From Dichetophora obliterata (taxonomy: Eukaryota; Arthropoda; Insecta; Diptera; Sciomyzidae), in contig OY986435.1 of the NCBI GenBank assembly GCA_963920525.1, forward strand, positions 295,797,817 through 295,861,816: a stretch of DNA of 64,000 nt, given 5' to 3'. A program made the translations under genes and the position numbers. Of this stretch, positions 44,004 to 55,074 are shown in pieces. Position 1 is the first letter of the stretch. Each line of letters opens with the position of its first letter. Under the pieces are notes generated by a model that was given only the letters and a program-made list of their open reading frames with translations, was not told the origin of the DNA and did no database searches.

Positions 44004-44168
44004 CATGGCAAAATTAGCCGGTGACCGAAACTGTCAAAACGAAGTTGACATTTAATACAAAATCTGCAACTAAATAAAATACCAAAAAGACTGAGTTTGA
44101 CAGTTATAGTTACTAAGAAAGAGAACACATTCAGCCCTAACACTACCTTGTCTAGTTCTACAATGGTG
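44004..44168. mobile_element. Diverged CCATGG-family MITE
   Basis: CCATGGCAAAATTAGCCGG at the left, and inverse-like CCTTGTCTAGTTCTACAATGG at the right. The shared interior AACTGTCAAAACGAAGTTGAC ties it to 1822-2040 and 21655-21872. Adjacent 44169-44460 belongs to the repeat also seen at 31310-31510. Confidence 0.65.
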
Positions 44169-45022
44169 TATACCATGATAAAATTATTTATTTTTCGACC
44201 TTTTTTCTCACGAGCTGCAGTCAACGAACGTCAAACAAAAGAAAACATAAAATGAGCGTTCAATAACAGTTTTTTTTAAACTTATATGAAATTTATTTAT
44301 TTATTTTCTTTGAGTGACGCAAAACATTTTTGATATCTCCATTTTGCATCAGCTGCCATAGCAACCATAGCACGCTCTCGTTTTGATTTTCTTTTGTTTA
44401 ACATACGTTGACCGCAGCAAAAATTGTCGCTCCTACTTTGTAATAATTATACTATGGTGTAGACCAGCACATGGGATTTGTATAATGTTAAACAGAGGAT
44501 ATGACAACAAGCAATGTTGCTTCTGTACTAAAATAAGGGTAGTTTTTGTTGTTAATGGCACAAATATTTAACACCTAATTTCAAGTGCTTAGAATTGGTT
44601 GAAAGAAAATATTTTCATACAAACAAAATCCTGCTCTGGATTTAAATCTTGTGAAATTGTAGCTTGAAACATCGCAGCCAGGTGGCGCATAATGAAGTAA
44701 GTGATTGGAAAAAGTATTGTTGACATTCTCATGTTTGCATTCAACGCCATCTAGTCGTCAAATACTTTTCATGATCAGCAAATCATAACCCAAATCCAGA
44801 TTTGTATGTTGAAAAAAACGCACCTAACATATCAATAACCTTATGGCAATTTGTATGTTCATCATTTTAAATATTTTTTTTTTTCAATTTAGTAAGGGTT
44901 GATGCAAAATGCAGTTGCTAAAATTCAAAATTCAACATTTTGCACCATAAATACAACAATAAGAAATATTCAATATTTAAACCAGCATACTTAGAAAAAA
45001 GCAAATATTAAGAAAAATTGGA

Positions 45023-45410
45023 GTAAGTAAGTAAGTAAGTTTATTGAGACTTTTCGGTCAGGATTACATAGCATAACATACAAATTTATAATTAAGATAA
45101 CTTAGAACTATTAACGTATTATTCTAATATAAATTTATAGAAAAAAGCTTCAAGCTTTCATTACAGAGTGGAATTAGTTATATTTTTATAATTTATAATT
45201 TTTTTTATTAAACCTTAAAACTAAACAAACATTTTGACACTTTACACATGTACTAACTTAATATTTAACTTAATATTTATTGGAGTTAAATTTCAAAACA
45301 TCCTCAGTTTGTTTGCTTGGGCTTACATTAATTAGTTCTGACATTAGACTCATAAAATTCAGCAGCGCAGTCGCGTCTTACAGTACCTGGGTTAAAATAC
45401 CTTGGTTAGG
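45023..45410 (-). mobile_element. LINE-like 3' fragment with AAGT-type tail
   Basis: GTAAGTAAGTAAGTAAGTTT (plus strand) corresponds to a TTAC-repeat tail on the minus strand, followed by TTGAGACTTTTCGGTCAGG. The 27683 fragment has the same tail and a similar flank. The upstream minus-strand sequence (to about 45410) translates to LINE-like scraps with stops. Family not determined. Confidence 0.5.
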
Positions 45411-46082
45411 ATTACTGTTCAGACTGCACGAACATCAATAAGCGTAACCAAAATAGACGAAATGAGACGATTGCAACTTGCCGAATGTCTGCACTCGTTT
45501 TGTCTGTTTTGACATTTAGCCTAAAATTGAAACGATTTGCTCAACTTGTCGGAAACGGCTGATCAATTGCGAAAGGAGTGTCTTTTAGTTTTCAATTAAT
45601 GTGCAATTATAATTTTGTTAATTATTAAACAAACACTTGTGAACTATGAGTGAAAAAAAGTTGCACACTTTGAACAGCTGTTGAACACTTTGAACGAGTT
45701 GAGAAGCTAAAAGTTCGGTTCTTACGGGGTGGTGTAAGCAGCAGTTTGTGCTTTTGGACGAACATCAATAAATGCAGATAGCTCTTTCTTTTTATGTTAG
45801 TACTAAAACTTGTGCTCCGTTGCTCAACAACAAATGGTTTGCCACTCCATAACAATATATTACTCGTATTAGCTATTATATAAAATACTTTTATTTAATA
45901 TTTAACCTAAGAGCCCATTTAAGTTTTTCGACGACCAAAAATTAGAGATGGGTCGTTCCGAACCTGTATAGTTCGCGGAACTACGTTCACAGTTTGACAT
46001 AGTATGTACAAACGCACCAATCGAGCAAGTTAAACAAAAGCTTAAAAAAATTGTATTTTTTGTATACGACAAGAGTAATAAT

Positions 46083-46336
46083 AGGGGTATTCACGATTCA
46101 GTGTAGTTGAGAACTTCTGCAGTTGTGCAATTAGGTTTTCGTGAACACACTACCATCAAAGCTGTCAACATTTTTCAATGCACACAAATGCACAATTGCT
46201 CAAGTTCCAAGTCTAAGGTAATAGTAGAAAAGCACTTGTGCAGATTTTTGACGTACGTGTATTTTGTTTTTGTAAAGTGCACAAGTCCTCAAGTCTTCTA
46301 CTGCACAGGCAAGTGCACTAAATCGTGAATAGCCCT
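46083..46336. mobile_element. MITE with AGGG(G/C)TATTCACGATT ends
   Basis: 254 bp with ends AGGGGTATTCACGATTCAGTG and inverse CACTAAATCGTGAATAGCCCT, flanked by AAT (46080-46082, 46337-46339). The interior contains GCACAAGT-type repeated words. It ends about 270 bp upstream of the start codon of the GNAT-like gene. Same terminal class as 27764-28086. Confidence 0.85.
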
Positions 46337-46604
46337 AATATAACATAATCATTGGAATACTACATAAAGCGCCCTCTTACAGAAATTTTGGGAACTTTTG
46401 ATATTCAATCATCTCCTTGTTAAAAACAACGGCAGCCCTAATATAAGCAGTACAGAAAAAAAATGTGGCAGTTCACAAAAGTACGTAGGTGGCAACTCCT
46501 TTTGTTTATTGTATTTTTATTCTGGCTGGGTTGAAAAGATTTGTGCATGGATTTGTTTTGGTGTTAAAAATATTGTTTTCATATTTGTTTTTAGGCATTG
46601 CCAA

Positions 46605-47616
46605 ATGCAGCCTTTTATCGTGATAAGAAACTATCGTGCAGATGATGAAATGAAATGCCAAGAATTATTGCGCGACTATGTAATGTCCTTCGCAAAGAAG
46701 TCGTTTTACTGCATCTGTTTCCGAGAGGTTAGTGAATGACTTCAGTTTTGCATCTCTTCGATACATTAGGTATGCATTTGCTAATCGTTATATATCTTGT
46801 AGATAACACTTCAATTGATTGTCATCACCTGGGCGATTCTGTTCATATTTTTGGGAGTTCCACTTACCTTTTGTGCATTGACCATACCTGGATGTATTCT
46901 ATTTCTTTTCTCAGGGACATATTTCGCTTTCTATGCAAAGGCTGTAGAGCTAATGAATGTTTGTTTATGCAATTATCACTTTGAATTGTTTAAAAAAGTG
47001 TTTGTAATTACAGATAAAACCAATGCAATCTTTGGTTGCTGAATGCTATGAGCCGTTCTTGTTAAGATGCAGACCAAGTGAAAGTTCGTATCAGATATTT
47101 TTGAACGATGCACCTTTTGATGATGCTTTTAAGAACAAGTTCAGGAAAAAGGTAATCTATAAAAATGCTTAATTTTTGAAAAAAAAAAATACTTTTTAAA
47201 AACTTGGTTATAGATAATTGCAGCACTCAGCGTAAAGAATCACAATTCGCTTTACAATGCAGCTTGGATATACAGATTTGCTGTTACCCCAGGATACCCA
47301 TTACAAAAAGTTGCGGAGCCAATGATTAATTTAGCATCAAGAACCTGTATTGCGCAAGGATACAGTAGTCTAGAGTGCACGATATCCGAGTGGCAGGAAG
47401 AAGAAAGGGACTTTTTTGACAATTTTGGGTAATGCTCCTAAGTTTACTAAACAATTTTAAAGCTAGCTGAATTATATCTTTGCATCTTTTTGCTAACTTA
47501 GATTTGCCACTCGTCAAATATATCACAAGCAAATAATAGGTAGTAGCCTAACAGTAATGAAAAATCAGCTGACGTTTGATCTACGTACTGAAGACGCGCT
47601 GCAAAAGCGGAATTAA
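46605..47616 (+). CDS. Membrane GNAT-like acetyltransferase (NAT8/camello-like)
   Basis: Coding exons 46605-46727, 46803-46958, 47014-47151, 47214-47428 and 47502-47616 join in frame to 248 residues. A splice acceptor at 46593-46594 (TTTTTAG) precedes the start codon by ten bases, so a 5' non-coding exon lies upstream. The layout is that of NAT8-type enzymes: an N-terminal IRNYRADDEMKCQELLRD strand-helix, a hydrophobic pair of membrane segments (ITLQLIVITWAILFIFLGV, then TFCALTIPGCILFLF; residues about 42-85), then a GNAT core with AAWIYRFAVTPGYPLQKVAE where acetyl-CoA would bind and a DFFDNFGFATRQIYHK C-terminal strand. The usual Q/R-x-x-G-x-G/A pyrophosphate loop is not strict here (TPGYPLQKV), so activity is uncertain. 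A Drosophila orthologue probably exists but I cannot name it. Confidence 0.82.
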
Positions 47617-47692
47617 CTTGTCTTCCCTTACCTAAAACAATTAAAAAACAGCAGACGCGTGATCTACGCACTGAAGACGCTCTTTAAATTCA
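47570..47692. repeat. Short tandem duplication of the GNAT gene's last codons
   Basis: GATCTACGTACTGAAGACGC (47578-47597, coding) recurs as GATCTACGCACTGAAGACGC (47662-47681) in the 3' UTR, preceded by CAGCTGACG / CAGCAGACG. Copy distance is 84 bases. It may be a recent local duplication that leaves the reading frame unaffected. Confidence 0.8.
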
Positions 47693-47791
47693 GAATCTCT
47701 GCTATAACTTAATCTCCACTAAAGTATGACTTCTTTGTAGTTTATTTAGGTATTAGCAGTGTTATGAAAACACGTATCTGTGTTATAATTG

Positions 47792-48520
47792 GTGTCCGAC
47801 CGAGACCGAATCTTCGGCCATTTTATAATATTCGGCCGAAAACAATTGCAATTGACAATTGACAATTGTCAGAAACGGTTTTGCAATTGACACAGATTTC
47901 ATTTTGGTGTCATAGAAACAGATTATCGATTTAGAAACTGGTTTAATTTTCGAAATTGGTTTCGTGTTTCTTAATCGATAATCGGTTTCTATGGCACCAA
48001 AATTAAATATGTGTCAATATCAAAACCGATTCTGACAATTGTCGGTTTCCATAACACCCCTGATTATTTTAGTATTGAAGTTTATAATAATTAATTGAAG
48101 TTTACTATAATAATAAATTAGATAATTTGTTAGTTAATTTTTTATTACAAACGTAGGTATTGCATACTTTATATCTCCCGTACACACTCAAAATAGTATG
48201 CACCTACAATGTACCTATTTATGGAACAACAAAACAAAGTATTTTTAACATTAATTGCTATAGAGATGATAAAATCGAAAATAATGGTATCGAACGCATC
48301 AAATTAACTAAAATGTTTTGTGTTAACTCGAAAAATCAAATTATAGACAAATTCATAACTTTTGTTTTGTACAATGCGTTGTGAATAGTTTTATTAAACC
48401 AAACATATATTTGAATTAAATGACAAATGCAAGAAATTTTTACCAAAAGCCTCAATACGGCCGAATAGCCGAAACTGACAAAAAAGGCCGTAACCGAAAT
48501 CGAATATTCGGTCGGACACT
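47792..48520. mobile_element. Inverted-repeat element with nested palindrome
   Basis: Ends GTGTCCGACCGAGACCGAAT and inverse ATATTCGGTCGGACAC; TTCGGCC(G) words recur subterminally. Nested within it at about 47860-48045 is a palindrome: ACAATTGTCAGAAACGG, ATTTTGGTGTCATAGAAAC, GATTATCGATT are repeated in inverse on the other side (AATCGATAATCGGTTTC, CTATGGCACCAAAAT, CCGATTCTGACAATTGT). Probably one MITE inside another. No coding capacity. Confidence 0.7.
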
Positions 48521-48531
48521 CATGCTGATAT

Positions 48532-49578
48532 TGGAATCCGGCGGATCAGTTGCGGCGGGAGTTGATCAGATCCGCACTCCCTTCCCTATAAAGCAAAAAT
48601 ACCATTGTTGAATCCGTGCGAGGGAACTGAAATACCTATCCGCACTCCGAACTCCGAAAAATAGTAGTTCAGCTGTCAAAACAAAATTAAGTAACGAATG
48701 AATTTGTTTAAGTGCAACTTATTTATAATAAAAGTGAAAATATAAAGAAGAAGACAATTTAAAAGTAATAATTCAATAAATCATCCTTCAAACATTGTGC
48801 TGGCAATATGGAGCTCTTTGCGAGTGTTCCTTTCACCGCAGCACAGCATTGCAGCCCTCAGGACGCATCGCAATAGCTCTTTTTTGTTGGTGTTGATGAT
48901 GAGGGTGTTTATGATGCTCCTGACTCATCTGGATCCACATCTAGACATTTCAGCCCTATCTCTGCTGCTCCTGGTGCAAATTCCGATGCTATTTGCTGCT
49001 TCTTTGGCCCGGCGATTATGTTTCTGCTTTGGCTAGTTACGCTGCTAATAAAGTGTTCAAAATATTTGCGATCATATTTTGCAAATCCCGCGATGCAAGG
49101 CTGTTGGCCAGTGATTGGGAATGCACCTTATATAAAATTCAAACCTTTTCGACGTTTTATTTAGGTGTTAAAAAGGTTGATTGCCTGATTTTTAACATGG
49201 TTGGTATGTTAAATTAAATCTTTTTGAAAATTATGAAAAAGTCTTTTTGAGTAAAAAAAAAATTGCGGCATATACGAATATTTTTAACACTGGATTCGAG
49301 TTCAGCGACCTCAAATTACCCTGAACTCATGTATCGCATTATTTTTTTTGAGAAATTTTCTGCAAATCCGCACAGATCCACACCAATTTTGTTGCGGATG
49401 AAAAGTTAAAAAATTTGTATGAAGTGCGGATGGACTGCGTTTTCAACAATAGCCCTTCTTCACTCCGAATCCGCAAACTTTGCTACCGATTCATTCCGAA
49501 GCTACTCGCCGGATTATACAATAGATAACACAACGGAAACGAGCAATTCTCCTTCCGCAATTGATCCGCCGGATACCA
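48532..49578. mobile_element. Inverted-repeat element with TGG(A/T)ATCCGGCGGATCA ends
   Basis: The left end TGGAATCCGGCGGATCAGTT and the right end (inward) TGGTATCCGGCGGATCAATT match over about 28 bases. Subterminal GATCCGC/GCGGATC words repeat. The middle (48810-49050) has a plus-strand reading MELFASVPFTAAQHCSPQD then a stop, then FFVGVDDEGVYDAPDSSGS and ICCFFGPAIMFLLWLV; it might be a transposase or captured-gene relic. No target duplication could be fixed. Confidence 0.65.
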
Positions 49579-49639
49579 CAATCAGTATGACTAGTTATAA
49601 TAGCTTTTAATACATTCCATTCACAGTTCTATTTTAAAC

Positions 49640-50560
49640 AAATGTCTTAATTTGCTCTTAAAATTAAAAATAAACAAATTAAGCTTACAAAAAAAATTAA
49701 CCAAAGTTTTTGTTTTATATCAGCAGTGCTGCCAGGTGCCTTTCACCATTTACCCCTAGATTGGATTCCAAATCCCCCTAAAAAATTTTTTCGAAAAGCA
49801 TACACAAATTTCTTACGAGGCAACTGAAAAGTAGTGCAACTGCAATGCAAGCCTATGTATTTAAAGGTTTGAGCTGTTGGACGTCTTTAACAAGGGCAGA
49901 AAGTTGCTTCATAGTTCTCATTGTCTAATCTGAAATGGACATTAAAATTAAGTCTTACTTTTGAAAGGAGGCTCCGTCTCCTACTTTTTGATATATTTTT
50001 GGGCATATTTTTTTCCATGCTTTTTTTTCTAAAAGATCAAAGAACCAAAGCATGCGTCTTATACAAACAATATTTGGTCTTTGACCTGAAAGGAAAGGGA
50101 TAGATTATTAGAGGAAGAATTGATTGGAACCATACGTGAAATATCGATTAGGAGGAACAAACTTGAAAGACAATTTTAATTGCTTACAACAGAAGCTAGT
50201 GTTATGCCTTAACCTCGGCAAGTATTTCCAGCCCTTAGTTGCTCCTGTGCTTTAATATTTCAATAATTCTTAAATGTAGTAAAGAACAAGGAAAGCGAAA
50301 AGAGCCATGACAACCCGGATTCGAACCAGGGACCTCTAAGTTGACTTTCTCTTCTTAAGTTTTTACATTATTTTAAGGAAAAGTAAGAAAACTTTATTTC
50401 CAAAGGTAATTTTTCAAATACCCCTAAAAAACATTAAATCTCCCTTAAAAAACCCCTAAAATTCCTCAACACAGTTAAAAACCTCTAAATCTAGGGGGAA
50501 ATCCCCTAACCTGGCAACACTGTGTATCAGCCCCTGAAAACATTTTCAATCGCCTCAGAC
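49640..50560. other. Non-coding stretch with a tRNA-like T-arm
   Basis: Minus strand at 50305-50345 reads GAGGTCCCTGGTTCGAATCC then GGGTTGTCATGG: a five-base T stem (CCTGG/CCGGG) around TTCGAAT, i.e. a pol III B-box. No matching acceptor 5' strand, D arm or A-box precedes it, so it is not an intact tRNA. It may be a tRNA-derived SINE relic. Confidence 0.4.
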
Positions 50561-50882
50561 CATGGCACAATTACTGACAAGGTAGTAGCGTAGACTGGCT
50601 TTTTTCTCACGAGCGGCGATGGGTAGTTGTCAAAATTAGCTGTTCATGCAATTAATCAAAGAAATGTGAAAAAATAAGCAACGACTTAAACATAGCTAGT
50701 CAACCGCAGCAAACTAAAAACATTCCAATAAACTTCGCAAACAAATTTAATGAATCAAAGAAAAGTTAAAAATAAGCACATAGCTAGTCAACAGCAGCAA
50801 ACTCCAACTCCTTTAGCTGTTTTTGACAACTACCAATCGACAAAAAACTGTCACGGCTACCTTGTCAAATAATTATACCATG
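50561..50882. mobile_element. hAT-like MITE with a perfect 8-bp target duplication
   Basis: 322 bp with ends CATGGCACAATTACTGACAA and, inward from the right, CATGGTATAATTATTTGACAA, flanked by CCTCAGAC on both sides (50553-50560, 50883-50890). An 8-bp duplication is the hallmark of hAT elements. The interior has ACATAGCTAGTCAACCGCAGC and ACATAGCTAGTCAACAGCAGC about 95 bases apart (from 50691 and 50779), a short direct repeat. Confidence 0.88.
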
Positions 50883-50890
50883 CCTCAGAC

Positions 50891-52425
50891 TTGCCAGCGA
50901 ATCGTTTGGAAGATGAGGAAATCGCTGGCGAGCATGATATAATTACGAGCAACAAAAGTATATATACTCGTTGTTTGTATCTATATTATTTACTTTTTCC
51001 AAAAAAAAATGATGAAAATTGCATATTTTTCAGCAGACTGGACCTTTAATTTTTACTTGAAAAAAATTTTGTTAGTATTCAGCTTCGAACATTCTGTTTC
51101 TGTTTATAAGAGGTTTCACTCGTCGATCGTTAGTTTTTACTCGCTGATATTAGCCATCCATCGGCAGAACCATGATAGAATTACCAGGTACTATTAATCG
51201 CTACTTTTACTCGTTACTTTGGGAATATAGTGTCAAATTGATGTCAAATAAAAGTACTACAAATACACCAAGAAGTAAAAGGGGATTTTTACTTATGCCC
51301 AGATGTCTACATGTAAACTTGAAGTCGGGGATTTTTCTGCTGTAAGTTACTTCTGTTGATTTTTATGCCATATCTTACATTTAATTTTTGATAAGTTAGT
51401 AATATAAGCGTCGTTATTTTGTGTGTTACTTTTTAATTAACTTATTTATTTTATTATGGAGAATATAAGTAAATGCAATACGTGGATTTTTTAAAGACAG
51501 ACATTACAACTTTAAATCATATTGTTTCTCTTATGCTTGGAAACCCATTTTTAGTACAGTTTCCGACAGTAAAAATACAAAATTTAGTCACATACTAATC
51601 CATAGCTCTATAGAACATATCTTCCATGGTTGATTCGCGGCAAGAAGTTCTACTATGAAGCTTTTTCTAATTGTTATAGTCTTTATTCCGACATTCCGAT
51701 TTTGTATGTATAGAAGGGCGGTAAAAGTAGGAGTGGCAACCTTTATGTATATAGTGACCACCACTTGGTCTCATAAAACATATACACAAAGTCTCATTAT
51801 GAAGACATGCACAGCTCAGGTGCTCAATGAAATGTGGGTATAGTTCTACAGTGAGTATAGTTCTACCACGCCCATTTTTGGTTAAGTTGCCAAGAGTAAC
51901 CATACAAACTAAATTAAAAAATTTTGGTGAAATATAACCGAATTCGTCTGAAATATAGCGTTCTTATTGATTGTGGGCGGTAATAGGGGGTGTGGCCATT
52001 GTTTTTTTATTATTAGAGACATTAGCCTTGACAGCAAATGTTGTAAATTTGATGCCCTTAGGCTAATTATTGCCTAGTTTTGCAAAAGTTGGTAACACAT
52101 GGAAAAAGCGCTCAATTTGAAGAAATCAATTTACCCAAACAAGTCAGGGGTTCAGCTAGAGTAGATTGGTAGATGGCTACTTTGGTACAATGGCACTTTA
52201 CAAAAACAAAATGTAAGAAAGATTCTTAACAATGCACAAACTTACTATTTTACTGAAAAGTGACAGCTCATCTCATTAAATATATCTCAAGAAATATTTC
52301 AAGAGATAAATTTCATGATATGAGTGGTCTACACTTGCGATATCGATGCCATGGAATATTTCAAGATACCAAATATTGTAAGTGTAGACATTTTGTTACA
52401 TCAGTTTAGCTTACTTGAATGGCTT
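50891..52425. other. Non-coding stretch
   Basis: CATGATAGAATTACCAGGTA at 51172 and sequence near 51620-51880 resemble end pieces of the CATGG-family MITEs. No gene is apparent. Confidence 0.45.
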
Positions 52426-52433
52426 CAAAAAGC

Positions 52434-54341
52434 GGCTCTATGAAATAAGGACCCAAACTACAAATGAAATAAGGCCCCAAACATTTCTATACAAAACGCC
52501 AACACAAATAATTGGGATGTTATTTCCTATTTTGGGGCTTTATTTCATTTTTTTTTTGGGGGCTTTATTTCATAATGAAATAAGGCCCCAAGAGTAAAAT
52601 GAAATAAGGACCCAAAAATTATATTAAGAATTAAAAGCATACATATTTAGAGTGTTATTTCGATTGTGGCTTTATTTCACTTTTTAAATTAGGGTTTTAT
52701 TCTACTATAATTAGTAAAATAGGCCACCAAAAATTTCAACATTCCTTGAGGGTCAGACTTGGATACGGTTGTTATAACAACTTTTCGATTTTTGTTATTT
52801 AAAATCAATTAAAAATTTCTCAATTGAAAAATTTTAAAAAATACGTTAAGTTTTGAAATTTATGTCACTTAGTGAGGACTTTATAAAAAATTAAAAAATA
52901 AAATACATTGTGAAAAATTTCATGATAAAAGAAGGACCAGTGAACTTATCTATGTCCTCGATCAAAAAATTATATATAGAGAAAAAATCCACTTATAAAA
53001 CTATAACAAAATATGAAAGTCGGCAAGAGAACTGTAAAGCAAGAGTAAACCTTTTTTTGGAAGGAAAATTTTGCGACATTCGCACTCCACAAGATCTCTT
53101 ACGAGTAGGAAAACAACTCTTTGAACATAAATTGGACTCTATTGAAATTAAACTTTAGGTACGAGATATAAGCGAACTAACAAAGTTTTCTTTATAATTA
53201 CATATTGGTAAATTTAGAGAGATTTACAAAACTATAATTATATCATCTAAGCTCAAACGATTTGGATTACAAATTTATAAAAATATTTCGTACAGGGGAA
53301 TACTGTTTTTACAAATTCTTGATAAGATTAATGAATTCTTGAAGATATTAATTCATTCATGTTTACGAATAAAAATAATAGCAATTAAAGGGTGTTTTTA
53401 TTTGTTGTGAGGTCATTCCTCATAAATTTTGGGGTGCAAATTCCTTAATATTGAGGCTTGATTCCGTTTTAAGATTTGAGGCCTTTTATTTTGGGGTGCA
53501 TTTTTGCGCAGCCTTTTAAAAAACTGGCAATTTAAGTTTGGAGCCTTATTGCATCATATTGGGGTTTATTTTGGCATAATTGAAGAATAGTGATAGCTCA
53601 AATTTTACAATTTTACATTTCAATTTAAATTTCAGGCCGCTCTCAAGGGGTTTGGAAGTTATAGGGTTCCAAAATTGTAAAAATTGGCCTGAAAAACTTG
53701 CGATAACTTTTTATTTTCATACAAAACTAATAAGTATGGGTATCAAGAAAGGCTATTCTGTTACCTATTCAACGAGCCATTTATCATAAAAATCCATGAA
53801 TTACTTTTGAAGATATATTATTTTACGTATTATGCACTACTTACACAAATTATGTTCATGTTTTATTATAAAGAGAATTAAATCCAGAAGTACTGTAGGC
53901 AGCGTAGCCGGTGTTTGACTTACTGAGGGTTGTAATCCCTGAGCAGCGGCCAAAGGCCGCCTATTAAAAAGAGAATTAATTTGGACTTCCAGCAACATAT
54001 ATATTATATTCATATAGAGAAAAACAAATTTTCACATGGAGCCACGAGTTATACTTCGTATTTCTTAAAATACTCAAAGGATTTCATTTATTGATATCTC
54101 ATTCAATAGACCACATTTTAACCTTTTAAAAAGTAAATATTTTTTGTACATTTTATTTCACATTAAAAAAATTTTGTCGTTTTTTGGGGCCTTATTTCAT
54201 TTTCGGTTGGGGCTTTATTTCGTCGAATTGGGTCTTTATTTCGTAGGGTGTTATTTCATAATGAAATAAAGCCCCATGTCTGGGGCCTTATTTCGTTTTT
54301 GTTTTGGGGCTTTATTTCCTGGGGCCTTATTTCACAGAGCC
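52434..54341. mobile_element. hAT-like element with repeated GAAATAAGGCCCCA motifs in both ends
   Basis: 1908 bp. The ends are GGCTCTATGAAATAAGGACC and, inward from the right, GGCTCTGTGAAATAAGGCCC, flanked by CAAAAAGC (52426-52433) and CAAAAAGA (54342-54349), a 7/8 match suggesting an 8-bp duplication. Within about 270 bp of the left end and 170 bp of the right end the word GAAATAA(A/G)G(C/A)CCC(C)A occurs many times in both orientations. The minus and plus frames between (for example 52910-53158) show no known domain. Probably a non-autonomous hAT-type or foldback-like element. Confidence 0.75.
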
Positions 54342-54349
54342 CAAAAAGA

Positions 54350-55074
54350 GCCTTCTTGGAAAGCTTTGGGTCAGCAGTTCATTTTTGTTTTGAATACAAT
54401 TTTCAAGCGGTTTGAACTGTTCGCTTGAACAAAAAAAAAAAAACAAAAATAAGTGCTGACGTTTTGCTCCTGGAGGTAGCAGCTGACTTGCCGGCCCGTT
54501 GGGACCCTACTTCAATATACTGTGTCAGATTTCAGCTTAATTTGATAGTATACTATTTTTAGCCCCGTTTCCAGATATGAAAATCAAAACCATTTGCTAC
54601 GTCCTTTGAATTTCAAACACTATCCATTTACATAAAACGATATATGTTTATTTAAATTTTTAGCAAATACAATTGTGAAGTCAAAACTATCCGAATACAA
54701 TAGATCGAATAGTCTTTGAAAGCAGCGTGAAAATGGTTCCACTTTTTTAATTTGAAATGAAGCTGGTTTCCTTATTTGCATAGTTATAATAAATATTTAA
54801 ATTTACAATTAATATAAATAGGAAATAAACAATATAGAATAATGACGAAGCAATTAAAATAATGCCATTCATCAAGACGTTTCGCATTAAGCTCAAGCTC
54901 AAACATACTATGTATTCTTTGCCAGGACATTTTACTGAAATATAGCCGAGCTCTCGAACATGTGTATGTACCTATGTATGTGTTTTTGTAATATTTTTTA
55001 TTTATGTTGTTGGCTGTGTATTTAGCATTTTAGTTTTTTGAAGATTATTTTGATTTGGTTGTATCTACGTCTCA
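54350..55074. other. Probable 3' UTR and flank of the Unc-115-type gene
   Basis: The minus-strand gene ends at 55075, so its 3' UTR should run leftward from there. The region is AT-rich with a TATGTATGTG-type tract near 54960-54985. No further exon is seen and the polyadenylation site was not fixed. Confidence 0.45.

Larger units (their letters stand above)
42621..46082. other. Intergenic region between Oga and the GNAT gene: repeats only
   Basis: Contents recognised: hairpin 43513-43525/43552-43564 (TTTCCATGGCGAG and its complement); CCATGG-family MITE relative 44004-44168; dispersed element 44205-44460; AAGT-tailed fragment from 45023; partner of the 36.4-kb inverted repeat at 45440-45575. 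Oga's 5' UTR and promoter should lie just above 42620, but no clear core element was identified. Confidence 0.6.

Noticed and set aside
50285..50360. A complete tRNA gene
   Set aside because: Only the T-arm is convincing; no acceptor 5' strand, D arm or A-box at the proper distance.
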